DNA of 62,274 bases from Bacteroidales bacterium (GTDB lineage Bacteria > Bacteroidota > Bacteroidia > Bacteroidales > UBA932): assembly GCA_017554305.1 (NCBI GenBank), contig JAFZIN010000031.1:1-62274 (forward strand). Direction: 5' to 3'. The position numbers were made by a program, and so were the translations under genes. The notes under the pieces are model-generated. The model saw only the letters and a list, made by a program, of their open reading frames with translations. It searched no databases and was not told where the DNA came from. This document shows positions 44,271 to 52,560 of this stretch, piece after piece; position 1 is the first letter of the stretch; the number at the start of each line of letters is the position of its first letter.

Positions 44271-46355
44271 TCAAAACAGCTTATACTCGCTCTCCGGGCC
44301 TCCGCTTTCTGCACCGCTGCCTCCCTTGCTGCCGTAACTCTCTCCGTTAGGATTGGCAATCTTGTAAAACTCCTCCTCAGAGATTACCGGAATACCTAAC
44401 TTCTCCGCCTTCTGCAGTTTAGCCGCTCCCGCCTTGCTTCCTGCCAGAAGATAGGTGGTATTGGATGAAACGCTGCTTCCAACCTTTCCTCCGTGCGCCT
44501 CTATGTACTGCTTCATCAAATCTCTTGATATTGAGTAGTTTCCTGTAATCATTATTGTCATCCCCGACAGTGTATTTGAGACCTTTTCCACCTCTTTCTC
44601 TTCAAACTGAAGCCCGAATGTGCGCAAGGCCTCAACCGTCTTTATGTTTGCCGGCTCTTTAAAGTACTCCACAATTGACTGAGCCAGAGCCTCTCCCACA
44701 TCCTGAGTCTGAATGAGTTGCTCCACGGTAGCCTTTGAGAGCGCATCTACGGTTTTGTATTCCGCCGCCAGCGTTTTGGCAGATACTTCTCCTATATGCT
44801 TAATCCCCAGGGCATAAAGCACTCTTCCAAAAGGCACTTTCTTAGATTCTTCCAGTGAGGCGCGGAAGTTCTCAACGCTCTTGCCTTTCCATTTATCAAG
44901 ACTTAGAAGCTGAAGGTCATCCAGAGTGTAAAGATCCTCAAGGTTCTTAATAAACTCGCGTTCGCACAGCTGGTGTATTGCCACCTCTCCCACGTTGATA
45001 TTCATTGCCTTACGAGAGGCAAAGTGGAGGAATTTGCCCTCTATCTGCGGCGGACATCCATCACTGTTAGGGCAGAAGAACTTTGCCTGCTGAGGGTCTC
45101 TTACAAGTGGGGTGGAGCAGGCCGGGCAGAGGGTTGGGAATACCACCTTCTCTAAATCGGGCTCTCTTTTAGAGAGTTCCACACGGGTAATCTTTGGAAT
45201 AATCTCACCGCCCTTTTCCACATAGACGTAATCTCCAACGCGTATATCTAAAATCTCCATCTGGTCTGCATTGTGGAGGGTGGCTCTCTTTACCACCGTG
45301 CCGCTTAATTGAACCGGCTCCAGGTTGGCAACCGGTGTAACCGCACCGCTTCTTCCTACCTGATAATCAATGGAAAGTACCTTGCTAAGGGCCTCCTCCG
45401 GTTTAAACTTGTAGGCCACGGCCCATCTTGGAGTCTTGGAGGTAAAGCCCAATAGTTTTTGAATGGCATACTGGTCTACCTTAACCACCATTCCGTCCGT
45501 TGGGAAAGGAAGGCTCTTTCTCTTCTCATCCCAACTCTCTATGTAACTTATAACCTCCTCAATATTATTGCACTGCCTGGAGTATTCGGATACAGGAAGC
45601 CCCCAGGAGGAGGCTTCTTTAAGTGACTGGCTGTGAAGGGGAGTTTTGTAATCTTCAGATGCAATCAGATGGTAGAGCACGCACTGCAACCCTCTTTCCG
45701 CCACCTGGCTGCTGGAGAGCATTTTAAGAGAGCCCGCCGCAGCATTCCTTGGGTTGGCGAATGGCTGCTCCTCATTCAGAATCTTGTCATAGTTGAGGCG
45801 GTCAAAGGCCTCAAACGGCATATAGACCTCTCCTCTTATCTCAAATTCAGCGGGATATCCGCTCCCTTTCAGAGAAAGGGGTATGCGTTTGATTGTCTTT
45901 ATGTTACGGGTGACATCGTCTCCTTTCTCTCCGTCGCCTCGGGTGAGAGCTCTTACCAATTTACCATCGCGATAAAGAAGATTGATGCCGCTTCCGTCAA
46001 ATTTAAGTTCGCAGTTGTAGGTGAAAGCAGCAGTGACGCTCTTTTTCACTCTTGCGTCAAACTCTCTGAGTTCCTGTATGTTGTAGGTGTTGGCAAGAGA
46101 GAGCATAGGGTGGAGGTGCTTCTCCTGTTTGAAAGGGGAGGAGTCTGTCTCCAAATCACTTCCCACGTGCTTAGTGGGGGAGTTCTCCAGGGCGTACTGA
46201 GGGTAGAGTTTCTCCAGGGAGGCGAGTTCTTTTAGCAGAAGGTCAAACTCGTAGTCTGAGATGGTGGGGGAATTCTCCACATAATACCTCCTGTTGTGGC
46301 TCTCAATCTCCTTTGTAAGGGCTTCTATCCTATGTTTTGCCTCTAAAGAATCCAT
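44271..46355 (-). CDS. ligA: NAD-dependent DNA ligase
   Basis: 694 residues. The adenylation-domain lysine is Lys118 in KFDGSGI. The N-terminal Ia region has NRRYYVENSPTISDYEFD. An OB fold, a four-cysteine zinc finger (CPAC ... CPNSDGC), helix-hairpin-helix repeats and a BRCT domain (MIMITGNYSISRDLMKQYIEAHGGKV) follow. The protein ends in an extra Gly/Ser-rich tail of about 25 residues. It seals nicks during replication and repair. The ATG at 46355 is used; the extension to 46385 adds ten atypical residues and would run through the -7 box. It is divergent from pfp. Confidence 0.96.
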   Translation of the reverse strand: MDSLEAKHRIEALTKEIESHNRRYYVENSPTISDYEFDLLLKELASLEKLYPQYALENSPTKHVGSDLETDSSPFKQEKHLHPMLSLANTYNIQELREFDARVKKSVTAAFTYNCELKFDGSGINLLYRDGKLVRALTRGDGEKGDDVTRNIKTIKRIPLSLKGSGYPAEFEIRGEVYMPFEAFDRLNYDKILNEEQPFANPRNAAAGSLKMLSSSQVAERGLQCVLYHLIASEDYKTPLHSQSLKEASSWGLPVSEYSRQCNNIEEVISYIESWDEKRKSLPFPTDGMVVKVDQYAIQKLLGFTSKTPRWAVAYKFKPEEALSKVLSIDYQVGRSGAVTPVANLEPVQLSGTVVKRATLHNADQMEILDIRVGDYVYVEKGGEIIPKITRVELSKREPDLEKVVFPTLCPACSTPLVRDPQQAKFFCPNSDGCPPQIEGKFLHFASRKAMNINVGEVAIHQLCEREFIKNLEDLYTLDDLQLLSLDKWKGKSVENFRASLEESKKVPFGRVLYALGIKHIGEVSAKTLAAEYKTVDALSKATVEQLIQTQDVGEALAQSIVEYFKEPANIKTVEALRTFGLQFEEKEVEKVSNTLSGMTIMITGNYSISRDLMKQYIEAHGGKVGSSVSSNTTYLLAGSKAGAAKLQKAEKLGIPVISEEEFYKIANPNGESYGSKGGSGAESGGPESEYKLF

Positions 46356-46372
46356 ACAAAAAATACAAAGCC

Positions 46373-46380
46373 CAAATTTA
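46373..46380 (-). promoter_or_regulatory. -7 box (TAAATTTG) of ligA
   Basis: A perfect TAnnTTTG on the minus strand, 17 bases before the ligA start, with no clear -33 TTTG. It would drive ligA and perhaps the whole run to ispG. Confidence 0.5.
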
Positions 46381-46402
46381 ACCATTATTTTAATAAAAAG
46401 AG

Positions 46403-46410
46403 TACCTTTG
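46403..46410 (+). promoter_or_regulatory. -7 box (TACCTTTG) of the phosphofructokinase gene
   Basis: A perfect TAnnTTTG on the plus strand, 24 bases before the ATG at 46435. A TTTA at 46377-46380 sits near the -33 distance and overlaps the ligA -7 box. Only 22 bases separate the two boxes, so the divergent promoters probably compete. Confidence 0.6.
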
Positions 46411-46434
46411 CCCCCGTTTTAGAGATATTGAATT

Positions 46435-47667
46435 ATGCAGAAATCTATCGTAATCCTTACAGGCGGTGGTCCCGCCCCTGGAATGAATACTGTTGTGGGC
46501 AGTATAACAAAGACATTTATCAGCAACGGATACAGAGTACTGGGACTTCACGGCGGTTACAAGGGACTTTTCTCCCCTAATCCAAATTATTGTGAGTTAG
46601 ACTTTTTTAAGGCAGATGACATCTTCAACAGAGGTGGTTCTTTCTTGGTAATGAGCCGTTTCAAACCAACCCAGGAGGATTTTGATAAGAATTTCAACCT
46701 TAAGTTCTTCCAGGACAACAACATTGAGCTTCTGGTAACCATTGGAGGTGACGATACCGCTTCCACTGCAAACAGAATTGCAAAGTTCCTCAGAGAGAAG
46801 AACTTCCCAATTGCCAACATTCACGTTCCAAAGACCATAGATAACGATCTTCCTCTTCCTCAGAACATTCCAACGTTCGGATACAACTCCGCAAAGGGTG
46901 AGGGAACCAGAATTGCAGCCTCCGTTTACGAGGATGCCAGAACAAATCACACCTGGTTTGTAATCTCTGCAATGGGCCGCAGCGCAGGTCACCTTGCACT
47001 GGCCATTGGTTACACCAACCACTTCCCAATGATTGTTATCCCTGAGATGTTCAATAAGAGCGATATCTCTGTTGAGAAGATTCTTAACATGGCAATCTCC
47101 TCAATCATAAAGAGAAAGATACTTGGTATTGAGTATGGTGCAATCATAATTTCCGAGGGTGTATTTGAGGGCTTCTCCCCTGAGGACCTCAAGGAGTTCG
47201 GAGTTAGTTTCTCTTATGACGAGCACGGCCATCCTGAACTTGGTAAGATTTCCAAGGCTCAGATGTTCAACGATATGCTTGAGGTAAGACTGAAGCAGCT
47301 GGGTATCTCCGTTAAGACCCGTCCGGTTGAGATCGGATACGAGATCAGATGTATTACCCCTCACGCTTACGACCTGGTTTACTGCACAGAGCTGGGTATG
47401 GGAGTTTACAAACTCTTTAAGCAGGGTATTACCGGATGTATGGTTTACATGGACCTCAACGGAAGCATTAAGTCTCTGTACTTGAAGGACATGCAGGATC
47501 CAACCACCGGAAAGATTCCGCCAAGAGGTGTTAACATCCATCAGGATAAGATTAACATGATCTTTGAGTACATAATGCACTACATTACGCCTGCAGATTA
47601 CGAGGCGGCTAAGAAGTACGTGCAAGATCCTGAGAAATACGACTTTAAGAAGATTCTGAACTGGTAG
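46435..47667 (+). CDS. pfp: Pyrophosphate-dependent 6-phosphofructokinase
   Basis: 410 residues. The nucleotide loop GGGPAPGMN opens the protein. The specificity motif reads GGDDTAS (104-110): Asp107, where ATP enzymes have Gly, marks PPi use. PKTIDND (132-138) carries the matching lysine. It phosphorylates fructose 6-phosphate with pyrophosphate, reversibly, in the cytoplasm, saving ATP in anaerobic glycolysis. The gene has its own promoter and is followed by a tRNA gene on the opposite strand seven bases after its stop. A different phosphoryl donor cannot be wholly excluded from motifs alone. Confidence 0.92.
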   Translation: MQKSIVILTGGGPAPGMNTVVGSITKTFISNGYRVLGLHGGYKGLFSPNPNYCELDFFKADDIFNRGGSFLVMSRFKPTQEDFDKNFNLKFFQDNNIELLVTIGGDDTASTANRIAKFLREKNFPIANIHVPKTIDNDLPLPQNIPTFGYNSAKGEGTRIAASVYEDARTNHTWFVISAMGRSAGHLALAIGYTNHFPMIVIPEMFNKSDISVEKILNMAISSIIKRKILGIEYGAIIISEGVFEGFSPEDLKEFGVSFSYDEHGHPELGKISKAQMFNDMLEVRLKQLGISVKTRPVEIGYEIRCITPHAYDLVYCTELGMGVYKLFKQGITGCMVYMDLNGSIKSLYLKDMQDPTTGKIPPRGVNIHQDKINMIFEYIMHYITPADYEAAKKYVQDPEKYDFKKILNW

Positions 47668-47673
47668 TTTAGA

Positions 47674-47745
47674 GCCACCTTGGAGGTTCGAACTCCAGAC
47701 CTACGCGTTACGAATGCGTTGCTCTACCTACTGAGCTAAGGTGGC
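47674..47745 (-). tRNA. tRNA-Thr (anticodon CGU)
   Basis: The minus strand folds into a complete 72-base cloverleaf. The acceptor stem is seven pairs (GCCACCT/AGGTGGC), the D arm is GCTC-AGTAGGTA-GAGC, the anticodon loop is TTCGTAA with anticodon CGT, the variable loop is five bases and the T arm is TGGAG-TTCGAAC-CTCCA. G1-C72 and C2-G71 agree with threonine identity. The bottom pair of the anticodon stem is an A·C mismatch (A31·C39). The 3' CCA is not encoded (the next bases are TCTA). It reads ACG codons. Confidence 0.93.
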
Positions 47746-47764
47746 GTGTCCCAAAACGGGAGTG

Positions 47765-47772
47765 CAAAAATA
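47765..47772 (-). promoter_or_regulatory. -7 box (TATTTTTG) of the tRNA-Thr gene
   Basis: A perfect TAnnTTTG on the minus strand, 19 bases before the tRNA 5' end, lying just in front of the plus-strand MATE start. No clear -33 element. Confidence 0.45.
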
Positions 47773-47782
47773 GAAAAAAATA

Positions 47783-49192
47783 ATGGCTGTATCAATTCCT
47801 ACCGAATTGGGGTATGAAAAAATCCCTAAGTTGCTAAGGCAGTATGCCGTACCGGCCATTATTGCTATGACGGCCTCTTCACTCTACAATATGTGTGACA
47901 GCATATTCATAGGTCAGGGTGTGGGGCCGTATGCTATTGCAGGTCTGGCAATTACATTCCCGCTGATGAATCTGAGCACCGCATTCGGCACCCTTGTGGG
48001 TGTGGGTGCTTCTACCCTTATGAGCGTTTTTTTAGGGCAGAAGAACTATGATGCTGCCAACAAGGTGATGGGTAACTCCATAGTTATGAATATTGCTACC
48101 GGAGTGATTTTCACCCTGGTAACTCTGCTCTTTCTAACTCCCATCCTCTACTTCTTTGGCGGAAGTGACAACACCGTAAGTTACGCCCGTGAGTATATGA
48201 TTATCATTCTGGGCGGAAACATCATTACCCATCTCTACTTTGGACTCAACAGTGTGGTGAGGGTGATAGGGTTCCCAAAGAAGGCTATGGCGGCCACAAT
48301 CCTCACTGTTGTAATCAATTGCATACTGGACCCACTCTTCATATTTGTGTTCGGATGGGGAATCAGAGGTGCGGCCATTGCAACTATAATATCTCAATTC
48401 ATTGCCCTGCTGTACATTACAAAGCTTATCTCCAATAAGAACAACGTAGTGCACCTGCAAAGAGGAATCTACCGGCTGAGCCGCAAGATTGTATCTCAAA
48501 CATTTTCAATTGGTTTGGCTCCCTTCCTGCTTCATATAGGTGCCTGTCTTATTGTTATTGTACTCAACAAACAGCTTATAACCTACGGCGGAGATATGGC
48601 GGTAGGGGCTTACGGAATCATTAACCGTTTGGGCTTCATAGCCATAATGATAGTCATTGGCCTTAACCAGGGAATGCAGCCTATTGCCGGTTATAACTTT
48701 GGTGCTCAGAAACATGAAAGGGTTTCGGGAGTTCTGAACCTCACAATCAAATGGGCCACATTGGTAACAACCGTTGCCTTCCTGGTTGCGGAGATTTTTC
48801 CAAGAGCGCTTACCCGTCTCTTTACATCAGATCCTGAACTTATAGATCATACCGTACTTGGAATGAGGATCTACTTCTGCACCTTTCCAATGATTGGTTT
48901 CCAAATGGTTGCAAGTAACTTCTTTCAGTGTATAGGTCTGGCTAAAAAGGCTATATTCCTCTCTCTTACACGCCAGGTTATCTTCCTGCTGCCGCTCCTT
49001 CTGATCCTTCCTCCAATCTTTAAGATAGGGGGAGTATGGTGGGCACTTCCGGCATCGGATGTTCTGGCAAGCTTAATGACTGCCTATATGCTTTACCGTC
49101 AAAAGCAGGTATTCAAAGAATCCATTGCAAAGAGGATTGCAGAGGAGGAAACCAAAGAAGATAAACTTATAGAAGAGATTGAAAATGAGTAA
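47783..49192 (+). CDS. MATE-family multidrug/Na+ efflux transporter
   Basis: 469 residues with about twelve hydrophobic segments in two homologous MatE halves. The first half starts at residues 15-40 (PAIIAMTASSLYNMCDSIFIGQGVG) and contains the GVGASTLMS helix. The second includes GLNQGMQPIAGYNFGAQKHERV, typical of bacterial members. It sits in the inner membrane and exports cationic drugs or metabolites against Na+ or H+; the substrate is unknown. The C-terminus is a cytoplasmic Glu/Lys tail. It overlaps the next gene by eight bases. No plus-strand promoter was recognised in the tRNA gap. Confidence 0.92.
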   Translation: MAVSIPTELGYEKIPKLLRQYAVPAIIAMTASSLYNMCDSIFIGQGVGPYAIAGLAITFPLMNLSTAFGTLVGVGASTLMSVFLGQKNYDAANKVMGNSIVMNIATGVIFTLVTLLFLTPILYFFGGSDNTVSYAREYMIIILGGNIITHLYFGLNSVVRVIGFPKKAMAATILTVVINCILDPLFIFVFGWGIRGAAIATIISQFIALLYITKLISNKNNVVHLQRGIYRLSRKIVSQTFSIGLAPFLLHIGACLIVIVLNKQLITYGGDMAVGAYGIINRLGFIAIMIVIGLNQGMQPIAGYNFGAQKHERVSGVLNLTIKWATLVTTVAFLVAEIFPRALTRLFTSDPELIDHTVLGMRIYFCTFPMIGFQMVASNFFQCIGLAKKAIFLSLTRQVIFLLPLLLILPPIFKIGGVWWALPASDVLASLMTAYMLYRQKQVFKESIAKRIAEEETKEDKLIEEIENE

Positions 49193-49826
49193 GATTTTCC
49201 ACATTAACATAGGCCGTCAGATTGGCTCCGGCGGGCTTCTGGTAGCAGAGCGTCTTGGAGAGATTTTCAATGTTAAAGTCTATGACAAACAGCTCATTAA
49301 CATGGCAGCCAAAGAGAGCGGACTGGACGCATCTCTCTTTAAAAATGAGGATGAAAAGGACTCTCTGTCTCTAAACTCAAGTTTCAGTTTCTCCACCTTT
49401 GTTGAGGCTGTCTCCAGCGGATTCGGCTCAAACATGATAAGTTCCTCCAATCTCTTTAAGATTCAGAGTGATGTAATACGTAAGATAGCAACCAGAGGCT
49501 CCACCATAATTGTTGGAAGATGTGCAGATTACATACTGAGAGACTTTAAAGGTTGCCTCAACGTCTTCATCTCTGCAGATATGAAGGACCGCGTTCAAAG
49601 AATACGTGAGTCCGGCAGATTTCCGGATGTTGAGAATCTAACGGATGAAAAGATAGAAGACCTCCTTAAAAAGGGAGACCGCAAGAGGGCCTCTTACTAC
49701 TCGGATTTCTCACTCAAAACCTGGGGAGCCGCAGAGTCATACCATCTCTGCCTAAATTCCTCACTCTTTGGAATAGAGGGAACTGTCTCTATAATAGAGA
49801 AATACGTTAGAGAGAATCTTCTCTAG
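49185..49826 (+). CDS. Cytidylate-kinase-like family protein
   Basis: 213 residues. The N-terminus has a modified P-loop, GRQIGSGG, typical of the Cytidylate_kin_2 family rather than classical Cmk. A helical lid region with arginines follows (VGRCADYIL, RVQRIRESGRF, KKGDRKRASYY). The family probably phosphorylates a nucleotide or a related small molecule; the substrate is unproven. The ATG at 49185 is used in place of a TTG at 49179. It overlaps the MATE stop by eight bases, so the pair is translationally coupled. A terminator-like hairpin lies 30 bases after its stop, inside the convergent gene. Confidence 0.82.
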   Translation: MSKIFHINIGRQIGSGGLLVAERLGEIFNVKVYDKQLINMAAKESGLDASLFKNEDEKDSLSLNSSFSFSTFVEAVSSGFGSNMISSSNLFKIQSDVIRKIATRGSTIIVGRCADYILRDFKGCLNVFISADMKDRVQRIRESGRFPDVENLTDEKIEDLLKKGDRKRASYYSDFSLKTWGAAESYHLCLNSSLFGIEGTVSIIEKYVRENLL

Positions 49827-49829
49827 GAA

Positions 49830-50672
49830 CTATTCTGAAGATAGTTTTGAAAGCTGATCATCCGCCACAATCTTGCGGATGATTTTTGTTACAATCTCCT
49901 CAATCTTGCTTCCTTTGCTGTAATCTGCAGGGCAGGAGTAGTTTACGCGCTTCTGACTTAAAAGAAGATCTGCAATTTTCTTCTTGTCTTTTCTGCCGGG
50001 ATCATAAACCGCAATTGAAGAACCGCCCAGCTGGCGGGTGAGTTTCATACAAGGAACGTCCGTTTCCCCGTCTCCAAAATAGATCATGTTGGAGAAGGCT
50101 ACACGCTTCTCATCCTCCGGCACTGAGGAGTTTACCTCTTCACTGTCATGAATGTTCAGAATACCCTTGTTTATCTTAAAGAGGAACTGTGTCTTGTTGG
50201 TGTAGTTTACCGCAGCGGCCGGCCACATTGCGTTGCCCTTTTTGCTGTAGTAGTAGGAACTTGCAAAGATTGTCTTGAACTCTTTTGCAATTTTGCTTCC
50301 CTCCATAATCTCCAGTAATCCGGATGAATTTATGTAGTGCTCAACTATCACTCCCTCCTTAAGACCAATCTTGTTAATCCTTTGAAACCAGCTCTCTACG
50401 CCCTTAAAGAAGTGTATATCCTTACCAAACTGGCGCAGTGATTCTCTGGTAATTGAGAGCCCCTTTTTCTTTGCCTCCTGCAGCATAAAGAGCATATAGA
50501 TGAGTATTCCGTCTGCATCCTGCCCCTGTGACATTTTATGGGTCTCTCCCCAAAACTCCTCCTTTCCCATTCCTACGGCGTTAATGAAGGAGTACTCCTG
50601 CATGTTACCCGGTGCAAGAGTTCCGTCAAAATCGTAGATAAGCGCCACAATAGGCTTTCCTTTTCTATTCAT
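49830..50672 (-). CDS. HAD-superfamily hydrolase
   Basis: 280 residues. HAD motif I is DFDGTLAPG near residue 15, and the metal-binding motif IV is FGDGETDVPCM in the C-terminal third. A helical cap lies between, as in type C1 HAD phosphatases. The second Asp of motif I indicates a phosphatase rather than a dehalogenase. The substrate is unknown. It overlaps the HisA-like gene by eight bases, which could point to a phosphosugar or phosphoribosyl substrate, but that is speculation. Its last codons hold the plus-strand terminator of the opposite gene. Confidence 0.82.
   Translation of the reverse strand: MNRKGKPIVALIYDFDGTLAPGNMQEYSFINAVGMGKEEFWGETHKMSQGQDADGILIYMLFMLQEAKKKGLSITRESLRQFGKDIHFFKGVESWFQRINKIGLKEGVIVEHYINSSGLLEIMEGSKIAKEFKTIFASSYYYSKKGNAMWPAAAVNYTNKTQFLFKINKGILNIHDSEEVNSSVPEDEKRVAFSNMIYFGDGETDVPCMKLTRQLGGSSIAVYDPGRKDKKKIADLLLSQKRVNYSCPADYSKGSKIEEIVTKIIRKIVADDQLSKLSSE
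49857..49887 (+). terminator. Intrinsic terminator of the MATE/cytidylate-kinase-like unit
   Basis: A perfect nine-base stem, ATCATCCGC (49857-49865) and GCGGATGAT (49875-49883), encloses a nine-base loop. It is followed by an unbroken T run to 49887 on the plus strand. It starts 30 bases after the cytidylate-kinase-like stop and lies wholly within the coding sequence of the convergent HAD gene (residues near its C-terminus). Confidence 0.6.
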
Positions 50673-51357
50673 CTTTTCCCTGTTTATAGTAATTATAAAT
50701 CTCCTCCGGTGTAAGCTTACTCTCTGATAATGAGAATACTGCTCCCTTCACTCCTGCCTCTTCCAAACTATTAACCTCCGCGATGGTATTTACTCCGCCT
50801 CTTGCTATGACCTTCAGGCGCGGGAATGATGCCGTAATACCTCTGTATACTTCCGCATCAAACTTACCGCCCTCTTCCGCCTCAACGTTGCAAATCACAA
50901 CGCTTTTAAGTCCCTCTGCAATAAGTGATTTGAGCAGAACCTCCAGCTTGGCGGCAGACTCCTGTTTTCTTCCCTTTACCAGCAGTTTTCCCTCTTTTAA
51001 ATCTGCACCAAAAACAACGCACTGGCTTCCAAAGCATTCAGCCCAGTAGTTAAATACGTTGCTCTGCTCTGAGGCTATGGTTGAGCAGATTACCTGGTCC
51101 GCACCTAATGAGAGCGCATTCTTCAAAGACTCTCTGCTTTTAATTCCGCCTGAGTATGAGACCTTTAATCCGGTAAATTCTGTTATCTGCTTTACCAGAT
51201 TCAATGCAACCGGAGCATTGCTTTTTGCTCCCTGTACGTCAATAATATGAATACGGCTTACACCGCTCTCTTTGAAGGCTTTAAGACGCTCAACAGTCTC
51301 CCTGTCCAACAATTCGGTAGGGGTGAGTATCTTAATTGAAGGAATTAAATCTATCAT
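50665..51357 (-). CDS. HisA/HisF-like (beta-alpha)8 barrel paralogue, catalytic Asp missing
   Basis: 230 residues aligning by eye with HisA over the whole barrel: VSYSGGIKSRESL, FGADLKEGKLLVKG and VIARGGVNTIAEVNSLEEAGVKGAVF match the phosphate-binding and core strands. The general acid/base Asp of HisA, normally in PAIDL, is Lys here (PSIKI). The Trp after the second catalytic Asp and the DGT loop are also absent. It is therefore unlikely to be the histidine-biosynthesis isomerase. It lies outside a his operon and is coupled to a HAD phosphatase (eight-base overlap). A related barrel activity or a binding role is possible; function unknown. Confidence 0.75.
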   Translation of the reverse strand: MIDLIPSIKILTPTELLDRETVERLKAFKESGVSRIHIIDVQGAKSNAPVALNLVKQITEFTGLKVSYSGGIKSRESLKNALSLGADQVICSTIASEQSNVFNYWAECFGSQCVVFGADLKEGKLLVKGRKQESAAKLEVLLKSLIAEGLKSVVICNVEAEEGGKFDAEVYRGITASFPRLKVIARGGVNTIAEVNSLEEAGVKGAVFSLSESKLTPEEIYNYYKQGKDE

Positions 51358-51361
51358 AGCT

Positions 51362-52465
51362 TTAGAACAGTGAAGAGAAGAGATCCATCTGAGGGTCAGA
51401 CTCTTTCTTCTTTTTGGTTTCTTTCTTTGGCTTTTCCGGAATCTGAACGGAAGGCAGATCAGAAGTGACGTTTCTTATAAAATCGTTGGAGTTGTCTGCA
51501 CAATACTTTGGAGATAAAACCGTTACGTATGGGTGCATCTCGTAAATCCAGCGGTAGAACTCGTCATTTGGAATAATGCTCAACTTAAAGTTGCAGCTGC
51601 CGTCATCCATCTTCTGAGTCATCTTCTGTGAAGGGTGGATAGGGTTGAGGGTAAGGTACTGAACTTTAGGACCTTTAACCCTTATTGTAATATCCTCCTT
51701 AGGAGAAGAAGGCCTTGTAACTCCAACTATATCTGCAAAGTAACTCTCTGCAGAGAATCTGTAGTTTGGAGGGAACGGAAGTATTGCGTAGGAGTAACCC
51801 GTTACACAATCTACCGGAATAATCTGAATGCCGTCCAGTCCGTCTATGTAACCCAATGAATACCACTGCATTCTGTAGGATTTCATATAGAGCGGGTAGA
51901 ATATTACCTCACGGGTAGTGGAGCGCTCCGTTATATAACTGAGACTCAGTACTTTCTTATGAATCACGGCATCCTTAATAACATCTAAAAAAGGACCGCC
52001 GGATACCTTTGGCATTCTCTGAAGAGATATTCTCTCGGAGGCACCGCTCACCTTTCTCTCAATTACGCTACGCACCATATCCACAGCACCTTCCAAAGAT
52101 TCCATTCCGCTCATTCTGGTATATCTGTGGAGAGTCTCCGCAACTTCTGAAAGGGGAGAGAGAGAGGTCTGCTTAACGTTTGCGTTTCCAATGGAATAGC
52201 CCGGATCTTTGTACTTGTAATACTTCTGCTCATAGACAACAATAGGGGCGTTGTAACCCTTCTTTTTGTCTCTCATAAGCTGAAGATCAAGCTGTACCGT
52301 TCTTGTAGAGACCGTAAAGCCCTCTTTGAGTTTTGTCTTGCTGTTCTCCTTAACCGCTCTGGTACAAGCTGCAATAAGATCCTGAAGGGTGTACTTGTGA
52401 GAAGTATCCCTTAAGCAGGCATCTATTGTTATGTGGCGCAAAAGAGCGTTTGAGGTAACAGACAT
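51362..52465 (-). CDS. WYL-domain transcriptional regulator
   Basis: 367 residues. The N-terminus is a winged-helix region (YTLQDLIAAC ... STRTVQLDLQLMRD), the middle is a WYL domain (VLSLSYI ... WYSLGYIDG with downstream Arg/Tyr), and the C-terminus has a WCX-like extension and a charged Lys/Glu tail. Proteins of this type bind DNA and sense nucleotides or small ligands; in many genomes they control phage defence or DNA-damage genes. The ATG at 52465 is preferred over 52474. It has a -7 box 20 bases upstream and follows a second WYL-type gene after 95 bases. No defence genes were recognised next to it. Confidence 0.85.
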   Translation of the reverse strand: MSVTSNALLRHITIDACLRDTSHKYTLQDLIAACTRAVKENSKTKLKEGFTVSTRTVQLDLQLMRDKKKGYNAPIVVYEQKYYKYKDPGYSIGNANVKQTSLSPLSEVAETLHRYTRMSGMESLEGAVDMVRSVIERKVSGASERISLQRMPKVSGGPFLDVIKDAVIHKKVLSLSYITERSTTREVIFYPLYMKSYRMQWYSLGYIDGLDGIQIIPVDCVTGYSYAILPFPPNYRFSAESYFADIVGVTRPSSPKEDITIRVKGPKVQYLTLNPIHPSQKMTQKMDDGSCNFKLSIIPNDEFYRWIYEMHPYVTVLSPKYCADNSNDFIRNVTSDLPSVQIPEKPKKETKKKKESDPQMDLFSSLF

Positions 52466-52484
52466 AATGAACAATTTCTTTGCG

Positions 52485-52492
52485 CAAAGTTA
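52485..52492 (-). promoter_or_regulatory. -7 box (TAACTTTG) of the downstream WYL regulator
   Basis: A perfect TAnnTTTG on the minus strand, 19 bases before the ATG at 52465. Upstream, CTTGCG at 52521-52526 is too far for a standard -33. The palindrome at 52531-52547 lies just upstream of this promoter. Confidence 0.5.
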
Positions 52493-52530
52493 AAAAATCT
52501 TTCTTATTTATACACACTTACGCAAGAAAT

Positions 52531-52547
52531 ACGCATTAAAAATGCGT
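52531..52547. promoter_or_regulatory. Inverted repeat between the two WYL genes
   Basis: ACGCAT-TAAAA-ATGCGT, a perfect six-base inverted repeat. A third TACGCA-like half site lies at 52520-52524 (ACGCA). It could be an operator for one of the WYL proteins, or a weak terminator for the upstream gene: on the minus strand the stem is followed by ATTTCTT. Both are possible; the repeated half site favours an operator. Confidence 0.4.
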
Positions 52548-52560
52548 TACCTTCCAGAAT

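Noticed and set aside
46435-47667. ATP-dependent PfkA
   Set aside because: The donor motif reads GGDD rather than GGDG, with PKTIDND, indicating pyrophosphate use.
49811-49824. Palindrome AGAGAATCTTCTCT at the end of the cytidylate-kinase-like gene as a terminator
   Set aside because: There is almost no loop, the stem is only six pairs and no T run follows; the hairpin at 49857 is far better.
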